DNA of 64,000 bases from Leucobacter viscericola (GCF_011299575.1 NZ_CP049863.1:868001-932000); one strand, 5' to 3'. Shown: positions 1 to 9,911, counted from the first letter of the stretch. Notes: generated by a model from the sequence alone, not told the origin. Numbers and translations are program-made.

Positions 1-150
1 GATAACTACGACGCATGTGAACGTCTCTTCAGAATGTGAGCGACGCTCGTCGGAGCTCAATTTCGCTCAATTTGCACGATCCTGAAAGCTCGACCCAGCA
101 CCCATTTTTGTCGAGATTGCACCTCATCGCCGAGCCCGCGGTTTGGAGCC

Positions 151-277
151 GCAGGCTCGGCGCCGGAACGCAGGCTCGACGCTGGAACGCAGGCTCGGCG
201 CTGGAGCGCTAGCTCAGCGGGGAAGCACTAGCTCGGCGGGGAAGCGCTAGCTCAGCGGTGAAGCGCGGGCTCGGCAA
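151..277. repeat. 19-bp tandem repeat array, about 7 units
   Basis: Consecutive 19-base units begin at 151, 170, 189, 208, 227, 246 and 265; the consensus is roughly GCNRGCTCGGCGNTGGAAC, with GCTAGCTCAGCGG-type variants in the later units. Spacing is exact with no indels and the last unit is incomplete. It lies between the rpsO terminator and the window edge, where the downstream gene (pnp in many actinobacteria) would be expected beyond base 1. The first 150 bases show no convincing gene; a short direct repeat GCTCAATTT occurs twice near base 57. Function unknown. There are no non-repeated spacers, so it is not a CRISPR array. Confidence 0.8.
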
Positions 278-314
278 AAGGGGCATGCCAGGGGCGCGCA
301 GCGCCCCAAACGCA

Positions 315-346
315 GAAGCGCCCCCGCCAAAAGGCGGGGGCGCTTC
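315..346 (-). terminator. Rho-independent-type terminator of rpsO
   Basis: A perfect 14-bp stem (315-328 with 333-346) closes on an AAAA loop just 3' of the rpsO stop on the minus strand. The stem is almost all G and C; the following minus-strand bases are only weakly T-rich, as is usual in high-GC actinobacteria. Confidence 0.85.
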
Positions 347-369
347 GCAGTTGGTCTGAGTAGGCGAAC

Positions 370-639
370 CTATCGACGCAGACCAAGGCGCTCGATGAGC
401 GAGCGGTAACGCGTGATGTCCACGTCCTGGAGGTAACCCAGGAGGCGGCGGCGCTGGCCGACGAGCAGCAGCAGGCCACGGCGCGAGTGGTGATCGTGCT
501 TGTGATCCTTGAGGTGCTCGGTCAGATCCTTGATCCGGCGGGTGAGCATTGCAACCTGAACCTCTGGGGAACCGGTGTCACCAGGCTTGGTTGCATACTC
601 GTCGATGATTGCTTTCTTGACCTCTGCGGGCAATGCCAT
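370..639 (-). CDS. rpsO: 30S ribosomal protein S15
   Basis: An 89-residue protein, exactly the usual S15 length. It binds the central domain of 16S rRNA early in small-subunit assembly. The sequence has the family hallmarks: [15 protein letters not shown] near residues 22-36, the [20 protein letters not shown] region at about 43-62, and a basic C-terminus. The ATG is preceded by AGGGGA at 8-nt spacing. It is monocistronic as far as the window shows, with its own promoter and terminator. Identification is certain. Confidence 0.99.
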   Translation of the reverse strand: MALPAEVKKAIIDEYATKPGDTGSPEVQVAMLTRRIKDLTEHLKDHKHDHHSRRGLLLLVGQRRRLLGYLQDVDITRYRSLIERLGLRR

Positions 640-727
640 AGTAGGTCCCCTTTCAGTTGCTGCGCGGCGCTATCAGCAGGGTGCTGGAGCTCTCTTTATC
701 CGCGGCCGTTCTAACGGCAACCTGTAC

Positions 728-755
728 ATACTAGCACCCGCAATCCCGACATCAA
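728..755 (-). promoter_or_regulatory. Probable sigma-70-type promoter of rpsO
   Basis: On the minus strand a -35-like TTGATG (755-750) and a -10-like TAGTAT (733-728) are separated by 16 bp. Transcription would begin near 721, giving a leader of about 80 nt before the rpsO ATG. S15 is autoregulated through its leader in several bacteria, but no specific fold is claimed here. Confidence 0.5.
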
Positions 756-873
756 CCCGAAACACAGTTGTGATGCCCGCTTCACACCGCGGTGACGGAC
801 TCGAAACAGCCGCGACAGAAACTGTTCGCAGGGACGATCCACTCGCCCGGGGAGACTAGAGGGAGGCACCACC

Positions 874-2115
874 ATGGAAGCCACAGATGTTTGGACACTC
901 GCGAGCACCGCGCTCGTACTCATCATGACACCGGGGCTCGCGCTCTTCTACGGCGGGCTCGTGCGGGTCCGCTCGGTCGTCAACATGATGCTCTTCAGCG
1001 TCAGCGCTATGGGTGTAGTCGGGGTCCTGTGGATCCTGATCGGCTACAGCATGAGCTACTTCTCCGATGGTGAGAGCGGCTTCGCGGGCAGCCCGTTCAA
1101 GGACTTCGGGCTGGTCAATACGGATCCGGCCTCCTTCATCGGGGTCGGTTTTGGCGCCGTCTTCGCGATGATCACGACGGCACTCATTTCGGGAGCCATC
1201 GCGGATCGTGTCGGCCTCGGCTCCTGGGTCCTGTTCTCGGGCGTCTGGGCGACGCTGGTCTACTTCCCAGTGGCAGCCTGGGTGTGGGGCGGTGGCTGGA
1301 TCATGCAGCTCGGCACCTGGCTCGGCACCCCCGACGTCATTGACCTCGCGGGCGGCACGGCGATCCACATCAACGCTGGCGCGGCAGCGCTCGCCCTCGC
1401 GATCGTCGTGGGCAAGCGCCGCAACTTCGCGCAGGGATCACACAAGCCCCACAGCATTCCGCTCGTGACCATCGGCGCTGCACTGCTGTGGTTCGGGTGG
1501 ATCGGCTTCAACGCCGGACTCGCGACCGAGATTGGTGAGGCCGGCCTGATCCTGGTCAACACCCTCGCCGCTCCCGCGGCCGGCATTATCGGCTGGATCA
1601 TCACCGACGTTGCCCGCGGCAAGAAGCCCGGTGTGGTCGGCGCCTCCTCCGGAGCCATCGCGGGTCTCGTGGCCATCACTCCCGCCGCCGCGAACCTCTC
1701 GCCACTGTGGGCGCTCCTGCTCGGCCTCATTGCGGGTGCGGCTTGCGCGTTCGCTATCGAACTCAAGTACCGCCTGGGCTACGACGACTCACTCGATGTG
1801 GTTGGCCTGCACCTCGTCGCGGGTGTGATTGGCACCCTCTACCTCGGCTTCTTCGCTTTCAAAGACGGCCTGTTCACCGGTGGCAATGGCGGACTGTTGC
1901 TCGTGCAGGCAATCTCGGTAGTTGGCGTCGCCACCTATTCCTTCGTGGTCTCGATGATCATCGCGCGAGTCGTGAAAGCCCTCACCGGGCTACGGGTGCC
2001 ACGCGAGGTCGAGGAGGCGGGGATCGACACCTTCGCACACGGCGAGGAAGCCTACGACTACCTTCCCGATGTCACCCCGGCACGGCAGCCCGAGCCTGTC
2101 GGTGGCGCCCGGTAA
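874..2115 (+). CDS. amt: Ammonium transporter, Amt/MEP/Rh family
   Basis: 413 residues with about 11 hydrophobic helices, typical of Amt trimers that conduct NH4+/NH3 across the cytoplasmic membrane. The N-terminus (TALVLIMTPGLALFYGGLVR, about residues 11-30) and a pore segment with GGTAIHINAGAAAL (about 160-173, pore histidine) match the family. The cytoplasmic tail near 395 carries the HGEEAYDY motif seen in GlnK-regulated transporters. The ATG follows GAGGGAGG at good spacing. No glnK/glnD follows, as often found; instead an inositol-phosphatase-like gene begins 9 bp downstream, so the two are probably co-transcribed. Confidence 0.97.
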   Translation: MEATDVWTLASTALVLIMTPGLALFYGGLVRVRSVVNMMLFSVSAMGVVGVLWILIGYSMSYFSDGESGFAGSPFKDFGLVNTDPASFIGVGFGAVFAMITTALISGAIADRVGLGSWVLFSGVWATLVYFPVAAWVWGGGWIMQLGTWLGTPDVIDLAGGTAIHINAGAAALALAIVVGKRRNFAQGSHKPHSIPLVTIGAALLWFGWIGFNAGLATEIGEAGLILVNTLAAPAAGIIGWIITDVARGKKPGVVGASSGAIAGLVAITPAAANLSPLWALLLGLIAGAACAFAIELKYRLGYDDSLDVVGLHLVAGVIGTLYLGFFAFKDGLFTGGNGGLLLVQAISVVGVATYSFVVSMIIARVVKALTGLRVPREVEEAGIDTFAHGEEAYDYLPDVTPARQPEPVGGAR

Positions 2116-2124
2116 GGTCGAACC

Positions 2125-2955
2125 ATGACGGCAACGACTCACGCAGACCCCAAAGAACTCGCAACAATCGCCAGCAGGATCGCGCGCACTGCAGGCAAGC
2201 GGATCCTCGAACTGCGCAGTGCCGGGGTCACAGTTGCCGCCACCAAATCAAGCATCGTCGACATGGTGACCGAGGCCGACCGTGAGTGCGAGCGACTGGT
2301 TGTCGCAGCCCTCCGGGAGGCCCGGCCCGACGATAGCATCGTCGGTGAAGAGGGTGCGGCCATCGAGGGATCGAGCGGAATCACCTGGGTGATCGACCCG
2401 ATCGATGGCACCACGAACTACCTCTACGACCTGCCCGTGTACTCGGTGAGCATCGCGGCCACAGTGCCCGATACCACTGCGTTTGCGGATGGTCGCCGCG
2501 CCATCGCCGGAGCCGTCTACAACCCGTGCAACGATGAACTCTTTGAGGCCCACGAGGGCGGCGGCGCGCGCCTCAACGGAGCACCGATCCGCATCTCCGA
2601 AAAGCGCGAGCTCGCGACGGCACTGATTGGCACGGGATTTGGCTACACGGTCGAGCGCAAGCGCGAACAACTGGAAATGCTCGGCAGGATCCTGCCGCTC
2701 ATTCGCGACATTCGCCGACTCGGATCGGCCGCCTACGACCTGTGCCTCGTTGCGGCCGGGCGCCTCGACGCGTTCTTTGAGAAGGGCTTGCAGCCCTGGG
2801 ATTACGCGGCGGCAGCACTGATTGCCCGCGAGGCGGGTGCCACGATCCTGGGCCGCGATGATGCGACTCCACCCGGTGAACCCCTCATTTTCGTGGCGGA
2901 CCCGCACCTCGCGAGCGAGCTGCGCGCGGTGGTACTGGGCCACCCGCACGATTAG
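2125..2955 (+). CDS. Inositol monophosphatase family protein (SuhB/IMPase-like)
   Basis: 276 residues. The lithium-sensitive phosphatase fold is shown by three metal-binding motifs: VGEE (about 73-76), WVIDPIDGTTNY (about 91-102) and PWDYAAAALIAREAGA (about 224-239). Family members dephosphorylate inositol phosphates, histidinol phosphate or other sugar phosphates; the sequence does not decide the substrate. The ATG follows AAGG, 9 bp after the amt stop, so it is likely translated from the amt transcript. It converges with the gene at 2992; the 36-bp gap has only a weak hairpin. Confidence 0.93.
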   Translation: MTATTHADPKELATIASRIARTAGKRILELRSAGVTVAATKSSIVDMVTEADRECERLVVAALREARPDDSIVGEEGAAIEGSSGITWVIDPIDGTTNYLYDLPVYSVSIAATVPDTTAFADGRRAIAGAVYNPCNDELFEAHEGGGARLNGAPIRISEKRELATALIGTGFGYTVERKREQLEMLGRILPLIRDIRRLGSAAYDLCLVAAGRLDAFFEKGLQPWDYAAAALIAREAGATILGRDDATPPGEPLIFVADPHLASELRAVVLGHPHD

Positions 2956-2991
2956 CAGGCTCACGCGAGCGCACCAGAAGGTGCTCCGCAG

Positions 2992-3258
2992 CTAGCCTTC
3001 CCAGCTCGCCGCGAGCGCGGTCAGTGACTTCGCGTGCTGCGCGAGCGCGGCAGCGGGATCCTCGGCTCGCCCGACCGCGACCCCGAGCAGGAACGTACTC
3101 AGGGGTGCGGCGGGGCGGGCAACGTCGTGCGCAACGTCACGGGCGACGTCGAGCAGCGTGGCGATGTTGATGGTGTCGGGATCGAGACCGAGTTCCGCTG
3201 CCGCCGCGGCGAGCCAGGAGTCGAGTGCCTCAGGAGGCAGGTGCTTGGGGTTGCTCAT
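2992..3258 (-). CDS. DUF6457-type small protein, molybdopterin-linked
   Basis: 88 residues, soluble, alanine-rich and acidic. The pattern PEALDSWLAAAAAELGLDP followed by a helical block ending near AKSLTALAAS resembles the small domain (DUF6457) found beside or fused to actinobacterial mobA. The start overlaps the mobA stop by 4 bp, so it is the last gene of a moeA-mobA operon and probably acts in cofactor guanylylation or in presenting substrate to MobA; that role is inferred from context. It has no cysteine clusters and no membrane segment. Confidence 0.75.
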   Translation of the reverse strand: MSNPKHLPPEALDSWLAAAAAELGLDPDTINIATLLDVARDVAHDVARPAAPLSTFLLGVAVGRAEDPAAALAQHAKSLTALAASWEG

Positions 3259-3920
3259 GGTGTTCTCCTTTGTGCGTTGAGGGTTCGTGCCCGCTCAAGG
3301 TCGTCGGGGTTGTCGATGTCGGCTGTCACCTCGGGTAGGGCGTCGATCCAGTGCAGGTCTAGCGTGCCGAGCAGTCGGCGCAGGGGGGCGTTTTCAAGGT
3401 CGGTTCCGAGACGCTGGGCTCCCGTACGAAGTGAGGTCACTCGATAGAGTCCAGCCAACCATTGGGGGCGGCCTTCACTATCTCGAAGTGCGCAGCCGTC
3501 GAAACTACCTGTACTTTGAAGACCGGTATCGGTTTCCTCAGGGGAGATCCTGCGATTCGCAAGCTCACGCAGGATGACAGGGGCAGTCGTCCCCACCAAG
3601 GCCTCACACACACGATCCGGCCGCACCAGATCGCAGGAGAGCAGCAGCACCCATTCCGAGTGCAGCGCCGGCAGGGCTGCGGCGAGCGCGGCCAGAGGAC
3701 CCGCGAACGGCGGATCTTCGCGCACAACGATTACCCCGTCTCCACCTGCGTGATCCGGACCGACAACAACAACGTGTTCGGCACCGGCAGCACGCACAGC
3801 AGCTACCGCGCGATCGACCAGGCGCTCGCCGCCGAGCGTCAGCGTGGCCTTGTCGACGCCGCCGAGTCGGCTCCCTCGCCCTCCGGCGAGCACCACCGCG
3901 TCGAATGCAAGCCGGTTCAC
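3255..3920 (-). CDS. mobA: Molybdenum cofactor guanylyltransferase-like protein
   Basis: 221 residues. The nucleotidyltransferase signature LAGGRGSRLGGVDK is at residues 11-24, and the acidic metal-binding LLLSCDLVRPD lies near 93-103. MobA attaches GMP to Mo-molybdopterin to give the bis-MGD cofactor used by NarG and FdhF-type enzymes, both encoded here. Its ATG overlaps the moeA stop (ATGA) and its stop overlaps the next gene, so translation is coupled. A CTP-dependent homologue (MocA-like) cannot be excluded by sequence, but bis-MGD enzymes nearby favour MobA. Confidence 0.9.
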   Translation of the reverse strand: MNRLAFDAVVLAGGRGSRLGGVDKATLTLGGERLVDRAVAAVRAAGAEHVVVVGPDHAGGDGVIVVREDPPFAGPLAALAAALPALHSEWVLLLSCDLVRPDRVCEALVGTTAPVILRELANRRISPEETDTGLQSTGSFDGCALRDSEGRPQWLAGLYRVTSLRTGAQRLGTDLENAPLRRLLGTLDLHWIDALPEVTADIDNPDDLERARTLNAQRRTP

Positions 3921-5173
3921 GGTGCCACCAGGATCACGGGCACAGTCTCCCCCGTAACGACGTCGCCGCGATCGGCGTCGACCAGGGCGTACCCGTTCGC
4001 GGCACCGTGTCCGCCGACCGCGTGCGAGATGCCACGCGGGTTCACCGCGGGAGCGCAGCTCAGCACGGCCTCTCCGTCAGGCCCGGCCTGAGATCGAACA
4101 ACGACGGGCAGCACCTGCAAAACCCCCTCCGCCCCCCGCCAATCGGCCGCGGCTACAGCGGGCACGGTGATCCTGCGCACCTCACCTCGCCCCTGCATCG
4201 CGAGCAGTGCCGGGCGCACAAACAGCTCGAAGCTCACGGCCGCGCTGACCGGGTTGCCCGACAGGGCGAACAAGAACGCACCCCCGCTGAGCCGGCCCGC
4301 GCACTGCAACTTCGCCGGGCGCACCGCGACTCGCGTCGCCAGCACCTCGGGCTCGGCCTCGAGCGCGATACGCACGACGTCGTGTGTGCCCGGCCCGATC
4401 CCACCCGTTGTAATAACCGCGTCGAAGCGCTCACCCAGTTCACGCAGCAGGTCTGCCAGCGAGACGGCCTCGTCGCTGCTGTGATGCACTTCAGTGGTCT
4501 GAATGCCGCACTCGCGCAGCAGACCGGTGATGAGCACGGAGTTGGACTCCGGGATCTGGCCACGCTCAAGCGACTCCCCCAAGCCGCGCAGCTCCGATCC
4601 GGTCACTACGACAGCCACACACGGCACCGTGCGCACCAGCACACGCTCCACCCCGGCTGCGGCGAGCGCCGCGAGCCGAGCCGCCCCGAGCAGTTCGCCC
4701 GCCGTCGCAAGCACACTCCCCTCTGCGATGTCTTCGCCCCTGCGTCGAACGTTCACGCCCGCTGCAACCGCGGCCTGCACAAGAACGGAATCGGTGGCCC
4801 AGGATCCGTCGTCCCTGTCGCCCCGGGTGTTTTCTACCGGGATTACCGCGTCTGCGGCGCTTGGCACTGGCGCGCCGGTCATGATGCGGACGGCGTCTCC
4901 ATGGCCCAGGTGCGGATCCGAGGCGCTTCCGGCGAGCACCTCTCCGACGATCCGCAATGCCACCGGGCTGTCGGCATTCGCGCCCGCAACGTCCGCGGCG
5001 CGAACCGCATAGCCGTCCATCGCCGAGTTATCCCAGAGGGGCAGCGAGAATCGGGCCCGCACATCCGCGGCGAGGGTGAGCCCGTGGGCCTCGCGAAGGG
5101 AGACCTCCTCAGCGGGCAGGACTCCAACGCGCTCCAGAATCCAGCTCAGATGTTCACGCACTGTGGTCCGCAC
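3917..5173 (-). CDS. moeA: Molybdopterin molybdotransferase (copy 1)
   Basis: 418 residues from a GTG at 5173, chosen because AGAGG sits 7 nt upstream; a GTG nine codons earlier (5200) has no ribosome site. MoeA inserts molybdate into adenylylated molybdopterin. The [11 protein letters not shown] motif is near residue 48-58, the catalytic-domain segment [13 protein letters not shown] is near 270, and [14 protein letters not shown] is near 310. It is first gene of the moeA-mobA-DUF6457 operon and diverges from fdhD across about 80 bp. A second moeA is at 33198. In copy 1 the usual GGxSxGxxD signature reads GGIGPGTHD. Confidence 0.96.
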   Translation of the reverse strand: MRTTVREHLSWILERVGVLPAEEVSLREAHGLTLAADVRARFSLPLWDNSAMDGYAVRAADVAGANADSPVALRIVGEVLAGSASDPHLGHGDAVRIMTGAPVPSAADAVIPVENTRGDRDDGSWATDSVLVQAAVAAGVNVRRRGEDIAEGSVLATAGELLGAARLAALAAAGVERVLVRTVPCVAVVVTGSELRGLGESLERGQIPESNSVLITGLLRECGIQTTEVHHSSDEAVSLADLLRELGERFDAVITTGGIGPGTHDVVRIALEAEPEVLATRVAVRPAKLQCAGRLSGGAFLFALSGNPVSAAVSFELFVRPALLAMQGRGEVRRITVPAVAAADWRGAEGVLQVLPVVVRSQAGPDGEAVLSCAPAVNPRGISHAVGGHGAANGYALVDADRGDVVTGETVPVILVAP

Positions 5174-5256
5174 AGCACCGCCTCTTTTCTGCAGGGCCAC
5201 TGCCGGTTTACGCGTGTGGTCTTGCTCTCAGTGTGTATCAATGCTATCCAAGGAGT

Positions 5257-6144
5257 GTGTCTCGCATAGCCGCACGTCGCAGAGTCACCCGTATGACCGT
5301 GGGTGGACCAGTTTCTCAGCGCGCCGATTTTCTCACGGTTGAAGAGCCGTTGGAGATTCGTGTGTTCGGTAAGTCGTTGGCGGTGACCATGCGTACCCCG
5401 GGGCACGACGTGGAGCTCGCAGCCGGTTTTCTCGTGTCAGAGGGTGTGATTCATCACGCTGAGCACTACTCGACCGCTCGGTATTGCGCGGGAGCCACTG
5501 TCGACGATGGCAACACCTACAACGTGCTCGACGTGACGCTGGCACCGGGGGTTGCACCCCCGGATCCGAGCTTGGAACGCAATTTCTACACCACCAGCTC
5601 GTGTGGGCTCTGCGGCAAGGCCAGCATCGACGCGGTCCACACGGCCTCGCACTACACGGTTGATAAGGATCCGCTCTCGATTGATGCCGCGAAGCTCGAG
5701 ACGTTTCCTGACCTACTTCGAGCAGAACAGGCGGTGTTCGATCGCACCGGTGGCCTCCACGCGGCCGCCCTCTTCGACGGCACCACGGGCGAGATGCTGG
5801 TGCTGCGCGAAGATGTGGGCCGCCACAATGCCGTCGACAAGGTTGTGGGTTGGGCGCTGATGCACGATCGGCTTCCCGCCCGCAACTGCGTGCTCATGGT
5901 GTCAGGTCGCGCGAGCTTCGAACTCACGCAGAAGGCCCTCATGGCGGGGATTCCGATGCTCGCCGCGGTCTCGGCACCTTCCTCGCTTGCCGCTGACCTC
6001 GCGAACGATGTCGGCATGACGCTCGTTGGGTTCTTGCGAGGCCCGTCAATGGTCGTCTACAGCCGCGCAGACCGCATCACCAACGAGACCGGCTTCGCCG
6101 ATCCTGACCCAACCCCCTCCCCTCAGAAGGCAGCTCTCTCATGA
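5257..6144 (+). CDS. fdhD: Formate dehydrogenase sulfurtransferase FdhD
   Basis: FdhD passes sulfur from a cysteine desulfurase to the Mo ion of formate-dehydrogenase-type enzymes. About 295 residues with the family motif CGLC (C116, C119), the [11 protein letters not shown] segment (residues 54-64) and [11 protein letters not shown] near the C-terminus. The conserved N-terminal RxxARRRVTR requires a start no later than GTG 5257; a GTG at 5233 is the alternative. AAGGAG lies only 1 nt from GTG 5257, so the true start is uncertain. The stop overlaps the following molybdoenzyme ATG (ATGA), matching its maturation role. Confidence 0.95.
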   Translation: MSRIAARRRVTRMTVGGPVSQRADFLTVEEPLEIRVFGKSLAVTMRTPGHDVELAAGFLVSEGVIHHAEHYSTARYCAGATVDDGNTYNVLDVTLAPGVAPPDPSLERNFYTTSSCGLCGKASIDAVHTASHYTVDKDPLSIDAAKLETFPDLLRAEQAVFDRTGGLHAAALFDGTTGEMLVLREDVGRHNAVDKVVGWALMHDRLPARNCVLMVSGRASFELTQKALMAGIPMLAAVSAPSSLAADLANDVGMTLVGFLRGPSMVVYSRADRITNETGFADPDPTPSPQKAALS

Positions 6145-8465
6145 CCCCCAAACCCCTCGAGAACGACTTTTCTGACGCCGACATCGAGGTGTCTGCGCCC
6201 AAAACCCACGCCGTGGGCATCGAGGGGGTTTATCACTCGATGGAACCAGCGATCAAGCAGATGGGTCTCGCGCGCACCGCGAAGCTCATGACAAAGATCA
6301 ACCACAAAGACGGCTTCGACTGCATGAGCTGTGCGTGGCCCGATCCTGATCACCGCAAGACAGCCGAGTTCTGCGAGAACGGCGCGAAGGCCGTGACGTG
6401 GGAGGCAACCCCGCTCAAGGTTGAGCGATCCTTCTGGCAAGAGCACTCGATCTCGTCGCTGGAAGACAAAACCGAGTACTGGCTCGGCATGCAGGGGCGG
6501 CTGATCGAGCCCGTCTACAAGGCCAAGGGATCAGACCACTACGAGCCCATCAGCTGGGACGACGCCTACGCTGTGGTCGCAAAGCATCTCAATGAACTCG
6601 CCGATCCCAACGAGGCCGCGTTTTACACAAGCGGCCGCGCCTCGAACGAGGCCGCGTTTGTTTACCAGCTCCTCGCGCGGGTGCTCGGCACGAACAACCT
6701 GCCGGACTGCTCCAACATGTGTCACGAGTCGACCGGCACCGCGATGCTGCACACGGTCGGCATCGGCAAGTCAACCGTCTCGTACAAGGATTTCGGCGAG
6801 GCCGACCTGATTATTGTGATGGGCCAGAACCCCGGCACCAATCACCCGCGTATGCTCACGGCACTGCACGAGGCGAAGCAGCACGGTGCACGAATCGTCG
6901 CGGTGAATCCGCTGCCAGAGGCCGGGCTGATTGGCTACAAGGATCCGCAGAGTGTCAAGGGGTATCTCGGCAAGGCGACGCAGATCGCGGATCAGTTCTT
7001 GAAGATCCGCTCGGGCGGAGACATGGCACTGCTGCAGGCGATCTCGAAGCGGGTGCTTGAGGCCGAGGCTGAGTACCCCGGTGAGGTGCTGGATCACGAC
7101 TTCATCGAGCGGCACTGCGATGGCTTTGACGCGTTCGCCGAGCACATGGCGAAGGTTGACGAGCGCGAGGTTGAGCGGGCTACGGGCCTGTCGACGACCG
7201 AGATCGACGAGCTAGCCGATCACTACCTGAGTTCCGAGCGCGTCATTATTTGCTGGGCGATGGGGATCACGCAACACCGCAAGGGCGTCGATACGATCCG
7301 CGAGATTATCAATCTGTTGCTGCTGCGCGGAAACATCGGCAAGCCGGGTGCCGGAGCCTCCCCCATTCGCGGCCACAGCAACGTGCAGGGTGACCGCACG
7401 ATGGGCGTGTGGGAGCAGATGCCCGACTCGTTTCTCGACGCCCTCGGCAAGGAGTTCAACTTTGAGCCCCCGCGCGATCACGGTGTTGACGCCGTGCACG
7501 GCATTCGCGCCCTCGACGAGGGCAAGATCAAAGTGTGGATGAGCCTTGGTGGCAACCTGCTCGGCGCGATCTCTGACACCCACCTCGCCGAATCGGCTAT
7601 GCGCAAGACCGCGCTGAGTGTGCAGCTGTCGACCAAGCTCAATCGCTCGCACGTTGTGACCGGCGAGGAAGCACTCATTTTGCCCGTGCTCGGCCGCACC
7701 GAGGTCGACGAGCAGGCCTCAGGGCCGCAATACATCACGGTCGAGGACTCGGTGTGCGCGGTGCACGCGTCGCACGGTCAGGTCGCGCCCATCTCAGACC
7801 AGATGCGCTCAGAGACCGCGATTGTGGCCGGCATCGCGCACGCCACGTTTGGGGATCGCCACGGTATCGACTGGCCCGCCATGATTCGCAACTACGACGT
7901 GATTCGGGATCACATCTCGCGTGTTGTGCCCGGCTGCGAGAGCTACAACGAAAAGACCCGCACCCGCGATGGTTTTGTGCTGCCAAACGGCCCGCGCGAC
8001 TCGCGCACCTTCCCAACGGAAACAGGCAAGGCGCGCATCACCGTGAACGAGCTCGAGCACGTCGAGTGCCCACCGGGGCGCCTCATTCTGCAGACCGTGC
8101 GCTCACACGACCAGTTCAACACGACCATCTACAGTCTGAACGACCGTTACCGCGGCATCAAAAAGGGCCGCTACGTCGTGTTTGTGCACCCCGACGACAT
8201 CACGGACCTCGGGCTCACCGACGGCCAGACGGTCGATATCTTCAGTGAGTGGAAAGACCAGCCGGACCGGGTGCTGCGTGGATTCCGGGTGGTCGCGTTT
8301 CCGACGGCCCGCGGCTGTGCTGCGGCGTACTTTCCCGAGGCGAACGTGCTGATCCCGCTCGATAACACGGCGCTTGAGAGTAATACCCCCGTATCCAAGG
8401 CCGTTGTTGTTCGGCTTGAGCCCTCAGCGACCCCCGCGGGTGTGGGGCGCCCGGTCACGGTGTAG
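6141..8465 (+). CDS. FdhF/YdeP-family molybdopterin oxidoreductase
   Basis: 774 residues. A bis-MGD enzyme of the formate dehydrogenase alpha/YdeP group. Cysteines C61, C64 and C78 (CMSCAWPDP... FCENG) form the YdeP-type N-terminal cluster site. The probable Mo-ligand region is CSNMCHES (C190, C194). The C-terminal molydop-binding domain (about 640-770) includes [12 protein letters not shown]. It uses cysteine, not selenocysteine: no in-frame TGA. No TAT signal, beta or gamma subunit is present, so it is cytoplasmic and stand-alone. Translation is coupled to fdhD by a 4-bp overlap. Formate is the likely substrate, but YdeP-type enzymes are poorly characterised. Confidence 0.92.
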   Translation: MTPKPLENDFSDADIEVSAPKTHAVGIEGVYHSMEPAIKQMGLARTAKLMTKINHKDGFDCMSCAWPDPDHRKTAEFCENGAKAVTWEATPLKVERSFWQEHSISSLEDKTEYWLGMQGRLIEPVYKAKGSDHYEPISWDDAYAVVAKHLNELADPNEAAFYTSGRASNEAAFVYQLLARVLGTNNLPDCSNMCHESTGTAMLHTVGIGKSTVSYKDFGEADLIIVMGQNPGTNHPRMLTALHEAKQHGARIVAVNPLPEAGLIGYKDPQSVKGYLGKATQIADQFLKIRSGGDMALLQAISKRVLEAEAEYPGEVLDHDFIERHCDGFDAFAEHMAKVDEREVERATGLSTTEIDELADHYLSSERVIICWAMGITQHRKGVDTIREIINLLLLRGNIGKPGAGASPIRGHSNVQGDRTMGVWEQMPDSFLDALGKEFNFEPPRDHGVDAVHGIRALDEGKIKVWMSLGGNLLGAISDTHLAESAMRKTALSVQLSTKLNRSHVVTGEEALILPVLGRTEVDEQASGPQYITVEDSVCAVHASHGQVAPISDQMRSETAIVAGIAHATFGDRHGIDWPAMIRNYDVIRDHISRVVPGCESYNEKTRTRDGFVLPNGPRDSRTFPTETGKARITVNELEHVECPPGRLILQTVRSHDQFNTTIYSLNDRYRGIKKGRYVVFVHPDDITDLGLTDGQTVDIFSEWKDQPDRVLRGFRVVAFPTARGCAAAYFPEANVLIPLDNTALESNTPVSKAVVVRLEPSATPAGVGRPVTV

Positions 8466-8497
8466 GTATGTGGCGGTGTAGGTACTCAAAAATCTTT

Positions 8498-8518
8498 CGC
8501 CGGTGATTATTTCCGGCG
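8498..8518 (+). promoter_or_regulatory. Palindromic operator candidate upstream of hmp (TTATTTCCGG motif)
   Basis: CGCCGG (8498-8503) and CCGGCG (8513-8518) form an inverted repeat around nine AT-rich bases. The 10-mer TTATTTCCGG (8507-8516) also occurs, in the same orientation to the gene, before narK1 and narK2. It ends 80 nt before the hmp ATG. Shared control of nitrate and NO genes by one regulator is inferred. Confidence 0.6.
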
Positions 8519-8596
8519 GATCCGCGAGCGCAGTTGTGTGGTCTGCGAGACGATGGCGAAGGTTATGTTCAACTCGCCATCAGGAGGCATCTACAC

Positions 8597-9805
8597 ATGG
8601 AACTAACACCACAATCAAGAGAAATTGTTGCTGCGACAGCGGGGGTCGTCGCAGAGCACGCAAACGCGATCACCAAGGTGTTCTACCCCGATATGTTTGC
8701 GGCGCACCCCGAGCTGCTTCGCATCTTCAACGTCGCCAATCAGGCGATCGGTGAGCAACCGCAGGCGCTCGCGGCCTCGGTCGTGGCCTTTGCCGTGCAG
8801 CTGATCGATCCGAACGCACCTGACTTCACACCCGTGATGCAGCGCATCGCGCACAAGCACGTGTCGCTCGGTATCAAGGCACCCGAGTACACGATCGTCG
8901 GCCACCACCTGTTGAAAGCAGTGAAGACCGTGCTCGGCGACGCCATCACCCCCGAGGTGCACAATGCGTGGGACGAGGTGTACTGGCTCTTCGGCACCGC
9001 GCTCATCGCTGAAGAAGCGAAGCTGTACGCACTCGGCGGCACCGATCCCGAGCACCCGTGGCGGCAGTACCGCGTTGTCGAGCGCTTCGAAGAGGCCGAC
9101 GAGGTCTTTTCACTGCTGCTCGCTCCAGTGTCGGGCGAGGTGCCAGCGCACCGCACCGGTCAGTACGTGGCGATCGCGGTTGACCTGCCGGGTGGCGCAC
9201 GCCAGCCGCGTCAGTACACGATCTCGTCGGGCCCGCGCGGTGATTCGCTGCGCGTGACCATCAAGCGTGTGCGGGGCGTCGACGGCAACCCCGACGGCCA
9301 GGTTTCGGGCTGGCTGTACGAAAACGCGAAGCCCGGCACGATCCTCGACGTGTCGCAGCCAGCCGGTGACGTCGTGCTCGACGAGTCAGACACTCCCCTC
9401 GTGTTTGTGTCCGCCGGCATCGGGATCACCCCGGTGGCCGCAATCATGGAGGATCTGTCGCGTCGGCAGCCCGACCGCAAGGTTCGTATGTTCCACGCCG
9501 ACAAGTCGCACAAGCAGCACGCGCTCTATGACGGCCTCCGCCGTCAGGTGCTCGCAATGAAGGACGCGAAGGCGCAGAACTGGTACGAAGACGGTGCAGA
9601 CTCTGCCCCGACCCTGCACCCGGCGCGCAGCGGCTTCATGGATCTCTCCGATGTCGAGGTGCCCGCCGAGGCCCACGCCTTCATGTGCGGCCCGCTGCCG
9701 TTCATGCAGATCGCACGCCACGAGCTGATCGCAAAGGGCATTCCGAGCGAGAACATTCACTACGAGGTGTTCGGGCCCGACCTCTGGGCGCAAAACCCGG
9801 TATAG
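8597..9805 (+). CDS. hmp: Flavohemoprotein nitric oxide dioxygenase
   Basis: 402 residues from the ATG at 8597, which has AGGAGG 9 nt upstream; a longer reading from 8534 has no such site. N-terminal globin domain (about 1-140) with B10-like Y30 and proximal His H88 in AHKHVSLGI. Then a ferredoxin-reductase FAD domain (RQYTISSG, about 217-224) and an NAD domain (GIGITPVAAI, about 275-284). It converts NO and O2 to nitrate using NAD(P)H. It guards against NO produced by the NirK and Nar enzymes encoded further on. It follows the FdhF-like gene by 131 bp and has its own candidate operator. Confidence 0.97.
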   Translation: MELTPQSREIVAATAGVVAEHANAITKVFYPDMFAAHPELLRIFNVANQAIGEQPQALAASVVAFAVQLIDPNAPDFTPVMQRIAHKHVSLGIKAPEYTIVGHHLLKAVKTVLGDAITPEVHNAWDEVYWLFGTALIAEEAKLYALGGTDPEHPWRQYRVVERFEEADEVFSLLLAPVSGEVPAHRTGQYVAIAVDLPGGARQPRQYTISSGPRGDSLRVTIKRVRGVDGNPDGQVSGWLYENAKPGTILDVSQPAGDVVLDESDTPLVFVSAGIGITPVAAIMEDLSRRQPDRKVRMFHADKSHKQHALYDGLRRQVLAMKDAKAQNWYEDGADSAPTLHPARSGFMDLSDVEVPAEAHAFMCGPLPFMQIARHELIAKGIPSENIHYEVFGPDLWAQNPV

Positions 9806-9835
9806 ATCCGGTCTGCACACCTCAGCGCCGACCCG

Positions 9836-9907
9836 TCAGCCGGTGCACACAACTCAGCCGGTTGGAAACCTGGATTTCCAACCGGCTGAGTTGTGTGCAC
9901 CGGCTGA
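9836..9907. terminator. 33-bp perfect hairpin between convergent hmp and fmdA
   Basis: Arms 9836-9868 and 9875-9907 are perfect inverted complements of 33 bases around a 6-nt CCTGGA loop. It ends just before the fmdA stop codon and lies 30 bp after the hmp stop, so it can serve both convergent transcripts. Each arm contains CAGCCGGT twice. There is no T-run on either side. The stem is much longer than the other terminators in the window. Confidence 0.75.
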
Positions 9908-9911
9908 AGCC

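Noticed and set aside
151..277. CRISPR array
   Set aside because: Units are directly joined without spacers, and no cas genes are present.
2956..2991. Terminator between suhB-like gene and DUF6457 gene
   Set aside because: Only a 5-bp stem (GCACC/GGTGC) could be drawn; too weak to call.
3905..5269. 454-codon plus-strand frame over mobA/moeA
   Set aside because: Antisense of two well-conserved enzymes; no domain-like sequence.
6141..8465. Selenocysteine in the FdhF-like enzyme
   Set aside because: The frame has no internal TGA, and cysteines occupy the relevant positions.
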